Of a DNA stretch of 64,000 bases, positions 9,452 through 20,667 are shown piece by piece (positions within the stretch are counted from its first letter, which is position 1; every line of letters starts with the position of its first letter). This stretch comes from Gracilaria vermiculophylla (taxonomy: Eukaryota > Rhodophyta > Florideophyceae > Gracilariales > Gracilariaceae), in the NCBI GenBank assembly GCA_019155205.2, contig JAHNZQ020000079.1, positions 1,177,710-1,241,709 of the forward strand. The letters are read 5' to 3'. The notes under the pieces are model-generated. The model saw only the letters and a list, made by a program, of their open reading frames with translations, was not told the origin of the DNA and searched no databases. Position numbers and translations under genes: made by a program.

Positions 9452-11429
9452 AGTGGTGCAAGCGGGACTGGGCGGTAGGCTCACAGAGTTCGGCGGGTTA
9501 AGGGAGCACAGGAGTGGCTAAACCTAGAAATTAAGACTAAGTGGTACTTAGAATGTAAGAGGGCGCACCAAAACGGCAGTTTGAAACAAATGGCCGGCAA
9601 GCATACGGCAACGAATTGATAATGGCGGATGCAGCGATTGCGGTTCAGTGAGCTTTATTCGTATATCTGGTTAACATGCTGGTTGACTGTAAAAAGGATA
9701 GGGGTTGAGACTAAAGCAAAAGGTTCGTAGTTTTACTTAGTAATGCGACAGGAGCTCGCACTTCTCTAAGTATGACGTGGAGCTCTGATTCCCCTCCAAC
9801 CATGTACGTGGCAAAAGCGTTAATAATGTCGGCTCCAGCCACGCTGCTTACTCTAGTGATCCAGCATATGTAAAATTCTACCCTTTTTACAAGGACCAGA
9901 CTCTGAAAAATGAACTTGAAGCCCTCTAGCTACGCAACACGTAGAGCCAACACCTAGGCCAATCAATATTCTACACCAGTCTAGAAACCGGGTCCAGAGT
10001 GGGATTCTGCTAGACGAGCAAGGGTGTCCAGCGAATTCTGTGCAGCGGGATTTCTCTCTGTAATGCAATCAAGTACAGCCGAAGTTGAATACACTTATAG
10101 CCACGTTTTGATTAGAACACCTTTGTTATAGAAGGTTATTGATGTGCAATGGTCGCTGCCGCTGCACTGAGTATAGTAGATAGCCTACTGTGATAGCTTA
10201 ATTAATTTATAAATAGATTGCTATCCTCTATCGACGACAACAGCCTTTGCGTATTTCACGTGTAGAATTCATTGTCTCAGCACTTCCAGGCAAGCCGGGT
10301 CACTGTACTATGGATGAATCGGGCCATTGAGAGAATAACCCAATCCTTACAGACCATCCACAAAGAGCGTACACTACACAAGTAAAAAATATTTTCGAAA
10401 ACATAGGACGTTTCACATTAAAAAATCAATATCTATTCGTTAATAAGAGAGGATTTTCTTCTGTTTGCAGAATTTCCGTAATGCAACACGTATGGGTAGA
10501 ATTCATGTAGGAATGAAATGCTGAAGTATAGACAGCTTTCCTGTAATTATCAGGACACTTATTAATATCAAAAACTGTTTTAGTAGCCTTTCATGGGCAT
10601 AAACAGTCTCTTGCCAGTAAACTCTTGAGACCACCTTTTGGGTTTATATCCGTCGATCGGACATCCCCTCGCATGAAACTCTTATCCAGCTCAGAAAACC
10701 ATTCTTTTGTCAGTGTAAATATGTTAACGGCTATATTATCTCGATTAAGAACGAAATCGGTTTCATGCCAACAATATGCAAATGGTAAGTGATATTTGTG
10801 TAAAACATTTCTATATCATTTCGAGAGCACACTACCTCCAATGAAGACTAGATCAGAAGAATATTTTTCAAAGATCTCGGTAAAGACCACAGCATAGATT
10901 TTATTAGAGTGCCTGGATATGAAAGGTTTTTTTCTTCTTAACAGTATGCCAATAATATTTGTAGTAATATGATCCGTCACGATAAATCATTATTTATCCG
11001 AAAGTATTTGATATTTCGAATCATTTTTTCAAGAGACCGTCTGAAACTTTCAAGAAACCCAATATGTTTTTAAAACGTCTTTCAATACGAATGATTTATC
11101 GTTATTAGTAAAATGATGAATATTGATCCGCATGACCGTCGGGAAACATTTTGCTTTTGGGACTATATTTAGAAGCATCTTTGTATCTTCTAGCATGTAA
11201 TGCTTTTACGAAATGCTTCGCCATTAGCGCAACATGCTTTCGCTGCTTTAAGACTTTTTGGGGAACCGCTTGGACGTTTAGTTCTATATTATTCTTTATT
11301 TGAAATAAAATATGGCAGAATATGCCGAAAACGGTCATTTATTTCGAGGAATACTGAAAATGTTAAAATGTTTACCTTTATTTTGAAAAATGTGATATTT
11401 TGACAAAAAGGAAGACTTTCTCTGGTCCT
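9452..11429. other. Unassigned decayed DNA left of B1
   Basis: No coding sequence is recognisable. A roughly 200-bp stretch at 9700-9910 resembles two other places in the window (see the dispersed repeat entries). By its position this interval should hold the 3' LTR of the minus-strand element B1, but I could not delimit one. Confidence 0.4.
9700..9910. repeat. Diverged dispersed repeat, copy 1 of 3
   Basis: It shares the path GAGCTC...CACGCTGCTTACT...GTAAAATTCTACCC with 32740-32960, and more weakly with 29310-29530. It could be an old LTR or a gag fragment of the B family. Divergence is too high to decide by eye. Confidence 0.45.
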
Positions 11430-11701
11430 AATTGAGCTATAATATAGAATATGTTATATTTTGGAAACGCAGGTTTGAGGATCGTAACGTAGAGAGGTCG
11501 CTACAGTACGCAGAAACCAGCACTTTGGCGCGCTTGGTTATCGTGAACGCAGCGGTATTTGCGTCCGAGGTCCACTGGCCTCTCCAGATAAAACTTGTTC
11601 CGAGTTCCATATGTTTTCCATTATCGTACCATTCAGGGTTTCGATAATTTCCAGCGATGAGATTGTGAGAGCTCTGCGCACATTGCGATCCACAGGGTTT
11701 C

Positions 11702-12523
11702 ATGAGCGGCCCCAGAAAGGTGGTGAAGCCTATCTTGGTCTTCTGCAATCGATTTCAAAAGGCGCTACATCCCTTTTATTACGGTGACTCTTTCGATGGT
11801 ACCGTTGAACTTAGGGTTTGTCTAGGGTCCCCGCAAACGAGAACCCTTCACCGATTGGTTCCGATGCTGAGCCACGTGGCTCTGTGCAACAGGATTTGTC
11901 GCGCTATGACTAAGATTTTCTGCTTTGACAATCTGTTCCTTACCGATTGGTTCTTGGATCGAGAGCGCCTGGCTGTAGAAACGGGTGACGGGGAATGGCT
12001 CAGGTACCAACGGCAAAACTTGCGAACCATGCATACATACAACACTTTCGAGGTTCTGTCTAAAGAGAGACACATTCTTCTATCATTTTATGTCCTGTTT
12101 TTCGGGCGGTGGAGCCCCAATGAAATATTCCAGTACCTGGTTTTATTCCCTCCCTCGGTCCAGGGGTAGTTCTGCAGCTATACGTGCCGAGGCCATCCGC
12201 TTGCAGTTACAATTTGACCGGTTTCTATTCCGGGGAATGTCGCTATGGTCCTACCGTTGTTTCTGCATGTTGCCGGGGAGGGCTTTAAAGGGCTTACTAT
12301 GTGCCCAAACGAAATTTTCTGGCTAGCGGTTTATCTCCAGTTTGTCGTTTATTTTGTTTCCCAAACTACTTGGCTGCACTCACTCATGTGGTACAATGTA
12401 TCGTTCCAGGTCACGAACGCACTGTATACTGACGTTGAGAGCTAGCAGATGAGCTATATGTGCTACACGCTTTTATGGCACAAGGCCTGCAGTTCCCTAT
12501 TTGAACTATCAACACGTCCTCTC
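11702..12523 (+). pseudogene. Antisense accessory ORF of B1, first part
   Basis: The function is unknown. The frame 11702-12169 and its continuation in shifted frames match the antisense frame of Gypsy-1. YNTFEVL at 12038-12058 corresponds to YHTFEVL at 21535-21555. FLDRER (near 11954) corresponds to the WLDRNR segment. PGRALKGLL at 12273-12299 corresponds to PGRLLSLL at 21349-21372. TTWLHS followed by WYNVSFQV (12359-12410) corresponds to TTWSES followed by DYNLQVAW. Order and spacing agree. The coding strand is opposite to B1 pol. It is cut at 12523 by the insertion of Gypsy-1 and resumes at 23528. Frameshifts show it is no longer functional. Confidence 0.6.
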
Positions 12524-13645
12524 TGTAGTACAGTGTATTGGAGGTCAGAGGGGCAAGGTAAAGTTGGAGGGATATTAAGAATGTTCGCCAGCTCTGGCTT
12601 GGATTTACTTTGAAGTGCCTCGACCATGACTTATACAGTGGTTCAGTCGCACCGACTGGGTTGCATCAGAAATTACACTACAAAGGCGAGACACTCAATA
12701 CTACCAATCATATTGTAACATGACATAAATGTACTAGCCACAATTCAATAATGCTTACAACAGCAAGGCACAACAAGGCATGACAGTTCCGTACACTCAC
12801 GAGACCATGACAATGCACAAACTCACCCAACCACCTTATACTCTCTGTATTCCGCCACCACTCGTGTCCATACAGCAATGTGTGTGTATAGTTACCGTGA
12901 CGAGGCACATTACACTAAACCATATCCGGTGTACACTTAGCTGAGTTTGCATTGTGTACACCTGGAAACGATATGGTAGTGAACAACGTGCCGAACAGCA
13001 CACCTGCACACGTGTACTAGACAGAGTCAACATTCAACGCAGCCCATGGTCCCCGGGACATTTAGTTGTCAGTGAAAGCACAGGCACTTCATCCAACACA
13101 GTGGCTCCTAAGGAAATAGGGAGGTTTGACCTTATGGTCTAATATTCCTAAGGAGGGCTCGTATTTTTTTAGCTGGGCCACGTGGTGCATAATTTCGCCC
13201 ACGTTCGCTACAGTATCCTTTAGGGACAGTAGAGTTATTATTTATTTTAGTTAATTTATGCAGGTAATTAGTACAGTAGCGAGACCTGCCGAGGCGGGCT
13301 CCCGGCTTGATACTTAATGTGCCGGTTGAGCTGCACCTCTGGGGAAGTAAAGACAAGCACCCTTGAGCCTTCAACTACTTTTCCGGTTGGAGTCTCCCGT
13401 CGATCAACTCACGATTCTAAGCCGCCGATCTCCAGGTCGTATCATAGCAGCGCCTGTAGGAGCATTGTTCGCCCAGTGAACCACCCCACCCTGCTTGGTG
13501 TTTGCGGATCCCCTTTAAGAATTGCCTCGGCTCGTGAGAACGAATACCGGAGACGACCTTTAGGAACACGCACCTTTGGAGTCAACATAAACTCCTAACG
13601 GACGTTGTGCTTTACTACCTCGAGAGGAGGGCTGACAGTACCACA
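12524..13645 (+). repeat. 5' LTR of Gypsy-1, interrupted
   Basis: The LTR consists of 12524-12535 plus 13104-13645, 554 bp in total, against 553 bp for the 3' LTR. It is split by a 563-bp foreign solo LTR and one copy of its CAGTG target duplication. Without recognising that insertion the left end would be misplaced by about 570 bp. Confidence 0.9.
12536..13098 (-). mobile_element. Solo LTR of another retroelement family inside the Gypsy-1 5' LTR
   Basis: The insert starts TATTGG and ends CCAACA on the plus strand. It is flanked by CAGTG at 12531-12535 and 13099-13103. On the minus strand it therefore opens TGTTGG and closes CCAATA, an LTR with one terminal substitution. A minus-strand TATAAGG box (about 12834-12840) fits an LTR promoter. 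No internal sequence of this family was recognised in the window. Confidence 0.75.
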
Positions 13646-13647
13646 AC

Positions 13648-13658
13648 TGGTCTCCCGG
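13648..13658 (+). other. Candidate primer-binding site of Gypsy-1
   Basis: TGGTCTCCCGG lies two bases inside the 5' LTR, where the 3' end of a primer tRNA (ending CCA) would anneal. I could not assign the tRNA. Confidence 0.45.
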
Positions 13659-13800
13659 CCTAGAAGGTCACAGTTCCTAAAGGATTCGCACAAGTCGCAG
13701 CAGAACCGTGTTTCTAGTATGCAACGAGCAACCCCAACAGTGGAATTCTTCCTTAAGGTGATTCCGAAGTGGAAGCAAATCGCCCCCGACCTACTCCTCT

Positions 13801-16017
13801 ATGGACCCCTCAGAACCCCCAATGGAAACCCCCTTACAGGATCCTCAAGAAACCGACTCCGTTGGTGGGCGCAGCACGCGCAGCGCTCCCCAGGAGAGGG
13901 TTGCCACATTGGAGGACCCTGAAAGTCTCCTTCGAAATCCTGGCTCCTCTGTGGAGCATTTCAGGAATCGCCTTAGGATAATGCATGATCGGAGGCAAGC
14001 GGAATCCCCCGCGACACCTCTGGAGAACGCCGACGTGGAGGTTGGAGAACCGCACACGGCATCGGAGCCACCACCTCAGGAGCTGCAGGGACGGGAACAC
14101 CCGGAGTCTAGCTTTCTCCTGGAGTCACTGGCCCCGCGCCTTACGGATTGGCTCTCCCAAGAGCTGGTCGAAAGAATACCTGCAGGTGTTGAAGCCCACT
14201 TTGGAGCGCGCCGCCAAGCCCTTGTGGAGGAAATCGAAACTGAGAGCGCTCATCGTGCTGTGGATGCTTTGCTGGATTCCTATCCTTTCCTCGAGGTGAT
14301 CTCAGGTGTTATCCGAGCGGAGGTTCGCTCCCAAACCGCGCAGCTGCTCTCCGCAGCGGCGTTTCAAAGTTATTCTTCCGTACAGGAGAGGTTCCCTCTA
14401 TCAACACCTAAGGTGACCCCAGGCAGAAAAGGACAAGATACTGCTGTAAGGAAACGGGACCACCTGAGTAATCTTGCTATACACCGTCTGGACCTGACGC
14501 CCCGAGGAAGAGGACAGGATACCGCTCGCGAAGAAGTTCACCTAAGGAGAAAAGGACAGGATACTATTCAGGTGGATCGCGATAACGGGGGTATCGTCAG
14601 TAACCCAGACCACCTTAAGGAAAGACGCCGAAAGAAATGGAGGGAGAACAGAAGAAAACGAGAAACCGATTCGGAGAGAAGCTCAGACTCCGAATCCGTG
14701 AACAGCTCCAGCTCGGAGGACAGTATACCTCCTAAGGAGAGGAGCAGAAGGGTCAGGAAGGTCGTCCCGCTTAACGACCTCTTCGCCAAAGTGGTGGATT
14801 ATGACACGTACAGGTTGAATAATCGCTCCACACTCTACGACGCGTCGGTCACTAAACGACTCACGAAGATGCAGCGCCGTATGGATATTCAAATGAAGAA
14901 GCACTCCTTCTCAAGCGAAGACCCAATTTCGGTGTTGAATTTTCTTACGCGCTTCCGTTCAGCGAGTAATACCAATGGTGTCCATGAAGGTGCCGCCATA
15001 TGGTGCTTTCAGTTCTACCTTACAGGCCAAGCACACTCGCTGGTGCAGCCACGACTCACGCGGGAGAGCACCATTGTGGATGATCCTGAAACGGAGATCT
15101 TGACGACGTACCCGGAGGTAGTCAATTTCCTCCTTAAAAGGTACGCCACGGACGAGGTGATAGCCGATGCCGACGCTGAAGTCACCTCCTATAAGCTGAA
15201 CACCGGAATGACTCAGACGGAATTCTCACAGAAGCTGTGGACGAAGATCCTACGGTGTGGGAATGTGTACTCCGAACGGCTGTTGAAGTCACTGTTTGTC
15301 GAGGGACTCCTTCCCTCGATACGCGCGAGGGTGCGTAATCACTTTAAAACGCATCCAAAGACCACCAATACGGAGCTAGCGCTTTTCGCGGAATCCTATG
15401 GGGATACCCACCGTGTCGCCCGTCGCAGCCATACTCCACTTTCGGAAAAACTGGCGGACTCAAGGAACCGTCGGGCATCCGCCCTGACGTTGGACTCCAG
15501 CACCTCGGAGGAGGTCGACGAGCTCACGCTCGTAGGAGAGCCAGAGGCCTTTGCCCTCACATACGCCTCCTCTCAGGGAGCACCGTCTAGGGCGAGGACA
15601 GTCTCGTCTCCCACTTCATACGCCTCGGCAGAATCGTACAGAAGCGTCCGACTTGCGAACCCTCGAGGCTATCCACCGCCTTGCAGGATTTGCTTGTCAC
15701 GAGAGCCCGTACACTGTATGACTTTCACCCCGGCAATGAGGGCCGCAATCCTGCAGAAAAGAGAGAAAAACTTCCAGGACCTGATGGACATACCAACAGA
15801 TAGCGGGAGTTATCGAACCGCGTATCGCGACATCCGCTCCGCTCAAATAAACAACGGTTCCCGTACTCCACCGGGAGTGCAGCCTGTCCCACTGTCACTG
15901 GCACCCACAACGCAGGTGCCGGTGTCCCAGCCGGTTGCACCTCAAGGGAACACGTTGCATCGCGATGCACAATTGCAGAAGCCCTCCCCGCTTGGAACCC
16001 AGCCCCTCTCCAACTAG
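13801..16017 (+). CDS. gag: Gypsy-1 gag
   Basis: This is the structural polyprotein of the retrotransposon, which would form the particle that packages its RNA. All 738 codons are open from ATG 13801 to TAG 16015, in contrast to the stop-ridden pol. After an acidic, Pro-rich N-terminus come three short repeats built on KGQDT or RGQDT (residues about 208, 237 and 250). A basic Arg/Lys patch and a Ser/Glu/Asp tract follow (about 275-315), and then the Retrotrans_gag core (about 347-545), with blocks such as FLLKRYATDEVIADADAEV. A degenerate zinc knuckle, CRICLSREPVHC, begins at residue 628 and lacks regular CX2CX4HX4C spacing. The gag of B2 and the knuckle of B1 are recognisable relatives. Whether it is expressed is unknown. 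Confidence 0.85.
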   Translation: MDPSEPPMETPLQDPQETDSVGGRSTRSAPQERVATLEDPESLLRNPGSSVEHFRNRLRIMHDRRQAESPATPLENADVEVGEPHTASEPPPQELQGREHPESSFLLESLAPRLTDWLSQELVERIPAGVEAHFGARRQALVEEIETESAHRAVDALLDSYPFLEVISGVIRAEVRSQTAQLLSAAAFQSYSSVQERFPLSTPKVTPGRKGQDTAVRKRDHLSNLAIHRLDLTPRGRGQDTAREEVHLRRKGQDTIQVDRDNGGIVSNPDHLKERRRKKWRENRRKRETDSERSSDSESVNSSSSEDSIPPKERSRRVRKVVPLNDLFAKVVDYDTYRLNNRSTLYDASVTKRLTKMQRRMDIQMKKHSFSSEDPISVLNFLTRFRSASNTNGVHEGAAIWCFQFYLTGQAHSLVQPRLTRESTIVDDPETEILTTYPEVVNFLLKRYATDEVIADADAEVTSYKLNTGMTQTEFSQKLWTKILRCGNVYSERLLKSLFVEGLLPSIRARVRNHFKTHPKTTNTELALFAESYGDTHRVARRSHTPLSEKLADSRNRRASALTLDSSTSEEVDELTLVGEPEAFALTYASSQGAPSRARTVSSPTSYASAESYRSVRLANPRGYPPPCRICLSREPVHCMTFTPAMRAAILQKREKNFQDLMDIPTDSGSYRTAYRDIRSAQINNGSRTPPGVQPVPLSLAPTTQVPVSQPVAPQGNTLHRDAQLQKPSPLGTQPLSN

Positions 16018-16028
16018 AAAAACCCTGA

Positions 16029-19000
16029 GAGCCACGCGTAGAGGCTCCGCGTGGCTGTATAACATCGAGCCTCAGCTCCACGGAGTTCGCATTTGGGAAA
16101 GGGGGAGAGGCCGTCTGCTCCGTCGACGCAGAATCGGCGGGCCCCCCAACCCCGTTTGACCCATTCGACACCTTTGCGGATTCTGTTTGCACGCTCCAAC
16201 GTCAGAATTACAAGGTCTTCGCCTCTATCGGATGTTCCCCGCTCGCCTCCACCACGGTGCGCGCTATCCTCGATACCGGAGCTGGCCCCAATCTGGTGCA
16301 CGCTGACGTGCTCCCACGGTCTGCTATCGGCTCCTTGAGGACTGGCAAGCTCCCTACGGTGCGCGATGCGTTGCGACGAGCCTTGACCATCCTCGGCGCT
16401 ATCCCCTTGTACCTCCGGTTGGGCTCCTTACAGGTGAAAGTGTGGTTCCTCGTGCCGACTAACTTGGTCGCACAACGCATATTGGGCACTTTTTTTGTGG
16501 ATCGCTATGTACGTGCAATCTACCCACGCCTGCGGAAGGTGACGTATCACGACGCCGCCCCTGTAGGTATCGTGCCCGCATCTCCAGGACCGGACGCCAA
16601 CGCGCGTCATGTGGAAACCCTTCCAAAGAAGACGCAGTCGAATAAGCTCCGAGTGGTGAAGAGCACCGAAATACCCGCGAGGAGTCAGGCTGAAGTCTGG
16701 GTGCAGACCTCTGCATCTGGCCTTTCATTCCTACAGGGGAGTCAACACCTGAAGATGAAGCAGCAATCCATGATGGCGAACGATGTTATGGAAATAGTAC
16801 CGAACATTCCCTTCAAGGAGTCGCCGCAACGGCTCCAGAGAGGAATTGCCGTCGGACTGGCACTACCGGCCCCTGCAGGACTGGCTCAACTTCCTCGATC
16901 GGAAGACTTTGTAGACCGCGATGCAATCGCCACCACGGAGGTGGGAGCCACTTCCTCGGCTCCGACGGAAGAGAATCCCGCCACCTGGCAGGAGAAGCTC
17001 CAAATTGGCGAGGATTTTGAAGGGAATCGCCATATGATAGTGGAGATACTGTCCGCATTTAGGGACACGTAGTCTGGTCGCCTGGGTCAGCTCAGCCTGG
17101 CCAAGCACAGGATCCAGCTCACACCGGATGCGAAACCGGTATATCAACTCCCGAGGAGCGCTGGACCCCATGCGCGCGATTTCGAACGCGATGAGGTCTA
17201 GCGGATGCTGGAAAAGGGCGTTATCGAGCCTTCCAATTCCGAATGGGCCTTCCCGATGGTGTTTGCCAAGAAGAAAGATGGCTCTTCAAGGTTCTGTATT
17301 GACTACAGGCGCCTCAACGAGGTGACGGTACGCGATTCGTACCCGATACCCCGTATGGATGAATGTATCGACTCTTTAAGCGATGCGTCCGTTCTCTCCA
17401 CGCTGGATGCCAGTGGCGGCTACTGGCAGATTAAGATGGACGACTCCGATAAGGATAAGACAACGTTCACCTCGCACTGTGGGATCTTCAGATTCCGAAG
17501 GATGCCATTTGGTTTGAAGAATGCACCCACTACGTTCCAACGAGCGGTGGAAATTATCCTGTCAAACGTGAAATGGCAGTAAGCCTTGGTGTATATCGAT
17601 GATGTCAGCATATACTCCCGCAGCGTGGAGGAGCACTTCATTCATATGAAGCCCGTGCTCCAACTCCTAAAGGATGCTGGACTCACCTTGAAGCTGGAGA
17701 AATGTTTCTTGTTCAAGTCGTCGGTGGACTACCTGGGACACGTTGTGCTCCCGGGCCGCCTACAGGTTTCCAGGAAAACTCAGGACGCCATCAAGGAAGC
17801 TCACCCTCCTACAAACCAGACGAAGCTCCGCTCCTTCTTAGGCTTTTGTAACGTCTTCCGGAGCTTTGTACCTAATTTCTTCCGTATAGCGGAGCCATTA
17901 AATCGCCTCTTGGAGAAAGACAAGCCGGCGCAATTGGCTATCTTGACGGATGGGGAGTTTGAAGCTTTCGACACCTTGAAGAGGAGACTAATAGAGCCAC
18001 CAATATTGGTACTTCCGAAGCGGCACGTCCAAATGGTGCTGGACACTGACGTCTGTATATACAAGGTCAGATGTGCCCTCCTAGAGAAGCAACCGGAAGG
18101 TGGACTTCAACCCATCGGGTATTGGAGTCGCAGCCTCACCGCCATGAAACGGAATTATTCCACCTCGGAGCGCGAATGTCTCGCCATCGTGTGGGCGGTT
18201 TTGATTGTACGCCCATACCGGGAAAGCGCGTGTTTCACCTTGAGGACGGACCACGCACCACTGCAGTGGATACTGTCCTTGACGGATGCTTCCGGTCGCC
18301 TGGAAAGGTGGAGGTTACGCTTCCTGAAGTTTGACTTTGACATCCCTCACCGCCCGGGCATTAAACACCAGGCAGCGGACGCGCTCTCGGGAATCTCCAC
18401 CGATAGGGAAGATGAGACACCTTTGGAGGACACCATCCTGTGTCTGGTTATCCAGGACGCCGACGGGAAAGAAAGATCCGATGGAGAATGTTTGGAGTGC
18501 TGTGAACCTGGAGGAAAGTATAGTGGACTCCCTGAGGTGATGGCTCTTATTGAGGAGGAGAAAGAAGTTCTCCCCATCACTGTGGCGGAGCTTCTGATGG
18601 AAGAGAGTACGGATGCGTACTGCAAGGAGTGCCTCGCCACTGTGGGGAGTTTGACATCGTCCTTCGACGTAGACCGAGACTGTGTGCTTGTACGCCGCAC
18701 CCCGCTGGATGGAGCTCTCCAAAAGGTTGTGCCAACGAAGCTATGGGCGAGAGTTTGGTATCTCTCGCACTATTTTCGCCTCGCCGGGCACCCCGGTGGA
18801 TCTCTGATGTATTTCACCATGCGGAGGGAGATCTATTGGCAAAAAATGGCTAATGACGCGTTCCAAACGGCGACGGATTGCTATTCCTGTGCCGCTTCAA
18901 GGGGGAGTATACGGAAACACCGAACGCCGCTCAGGCTGTTTCCACCTTGAGGACCGTTAGAGTTTGTGGCCATGAACATCTTGGGTCCTCTCCCCAAGAC

Positions 19001-20159
19001 AAAGCGAGGGCACCGATTTATCCTCGTGATCAGCGATCGTTTTTCCAAGATCACGCGCGCCATTCCCCTCCGAAGCACTACTGCAGCAGTGATTGCCGAC
19101 GCCTTTTTGGAGCATTGGGTTTACCCCTACGGGATACCGTTGTACCTTTTTACTAACAATAGCCCCCAGTTTGCGGCGAAACTCTTCAGTGCCGTCTCCG
19201 GAATGCTGGGGATGAAACAGTTGTTTTCAACTGCCTATCACCCCCAGACAAACAAACAGGAGGAAAGGTTCAACAAAACCATCGCCTCGAGGCTGAATCA
19301 CTACGTCGCGGACCACCAGAAGGATTGGGAGGCATATGTGGGACCCCTCACGTATGCATACAACCTACAGGTGCACCGCTCCACGGGGACCGCTCCTTTC
19401 AATTTGGTGCTCTCGCGCATCCCACCAAGTGCCGTCATCGCGGCACGCGCCACGGCGCACCCGGCGGATGGGCCATAAGCGCCAAAAGCCGCGCAAGCCA
19501 AACGCTCCATCCTAAGGCGGTATGAGAACGCACTCTCCCTCGCAAAGGAGAGACTCAACGCCTCGCAGATGAGATACAAACAGGACTTCGACCGATAGGT
19601 TATGGAAGGCCCTCATCGGAAGAAAGGCGACGAGGTTTTCATCGACAAACCCGGGAAAACCTCCGATGAACCGCCGGACGTCACGCGCAAGCTAGCGCCG
19701 ACCACCTCAGGACCCTACAAAGTCCTTACAACCTATAAGGATACTGTCCCCATTGAGGTGAACGGGCTCAGGGATGTCATCTCCGGTGATAGGGTGACGA
19801 AAGTCCCAACGCCCAGCCTATCAGGAATACCCGTCACCCCACCTCAGGGACAACGCGCGGAGATTCCTCATCCGACCACCTCAGGCGCGACGACACCACG
19901 GGATACTGGGAACCGAATCACCGTTCTCGGTGAACCATTACTAGAGGCTCCCGAGGCCATACTGACCGCTTAAGGTGACATCCTCTACGCGATGGACCAT
20001 ATCGTCTTCCATCGACAAACCCCTGCAGGAATACTGTACCACGTCCGCCGATATAGGTACAACTCGAAGGACGACACGTAAGAACCTCCGGAACATATCC
20101 CGGAGAACTTCCTTAGGCGATACCACGCCAATCTGGTGCGGAAACGCCTCTCCACATAG
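16029..20159 (+). pseudogene. pol: Gypsy-1 pol (PR-RT-RH-IN-chromodomain), eight premature stops
   Basis: One frame runs from 16029 to 20159 without a frameshift, but has stops at 17070 (TAG), 17202 (TAG), 17580 (TAA), 18948 (TGA), 19476 (TAA), 19599 (TAG), 19971 (TAA) and 20079 (TAA). It lies in a different frame from gag, 12 bases after the gag stop. The protease has ILDTGAGPNLV (near 16266). RT has FCIDYRRLNE, LDASGGYWQIKMD and YIDD at 17592-17603. RNase H follows (RTDHAPLQW near 18246), then an integrase zinc finger (H...H...C...C, about 18760-18895) and the integrase core. At the two core Asp positions the codons are Asn (AAC 18975, AAC 19155), while the Glu in QEERFNKT is kept. The C-terminal piece about 19977-20159 reads as a chromodomain (YHVRRYRYNSKDDT, then EPPEHIPENF). 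Confidence 0.9.
19977..20159 (+). other. Chromodomain segment at the end of Gypsy-1 pol
   Basis: The aromatic and Trp-Glu-Pro pattern of a chromodomain is visible: YHVRRYRYNSKDDT, then a TAA at 20079 where the family has Trp, then EPPEHIPENFLRRYH. Chromodomains of chromoviruses steer integration to marked chromatin. This places Gypsy-1 among chromoviruses. Comparable C-terminal segments occur in B2 (59010-59140) and G (50850-51030). Confidence 0.7.
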
Positions 20160-20667
20160 GCGCTTCCGTTTAGGAAAGGGGGAGGGGGCCCCCAAACGGA
20201 GATGTTTTTCGTCTTCGCCGTCTATTCCCCACCTGGAGTTATCTTTTTTGCCTGCTCCCACGGCGGCACTTCGTGTCGTTAAGCTCGCAGGCACGGCCCA
20301 AGTCATATTGGACCTACCGTCATGGAGCTTTTGCTACTCCCGAAGGATCTTTTATTTGGCAGGTTCCTATCACCTACAGGTCACTGAAGCGAGTAGAATA
20401 CTCCGCTTTGAGGCGCGTTTTTGCCGTGAGCGTTTGGCTATCGAAAAACTCCGACAGGGTTTTCTTGAAGGTCGCCATCGAGGCTCGGTCTGTCCGGGCC
20501 TTGTGGAGCTCTAGGACTTAAGCACGCGCCTTGCGCAGAGCCTCTACAGGAGAAGCCGGTGCAGGACGGTCTGCCACCAGGCATGTCTGCACCAACTCTT
20601 GAAAGGCAACCTCCAGAGCCTCAGAGGAGACTCCTCCCGACGGTGCACCCGGTGCGGCCACCTCCGT
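20160..20667. other. Spacer between Gypsy-1 pol end and antisense ORF end
   Basis: It contains no convincing frame on either strand. It is where transcripts of the two converging coding frames would meet. Confidence 0.5.

Noticed and set aside
13092..13645. Gypsy-1 5' LTR starting at 13092
   Set aside because: The first bases do not match the family terminus. Recognising the CAGTG-flanked insert moves the start to 12524, where a perfect CTCTC duplication is found.
16015..16028. Programmed -1 frameshift between Gypsy-1 gag and pol
   Set aside because: A stop in the pol frame (TGA 16026-16028) lies after the gag stop, and no slippery heptamer was seen. The gag-pol link remains unexplained.
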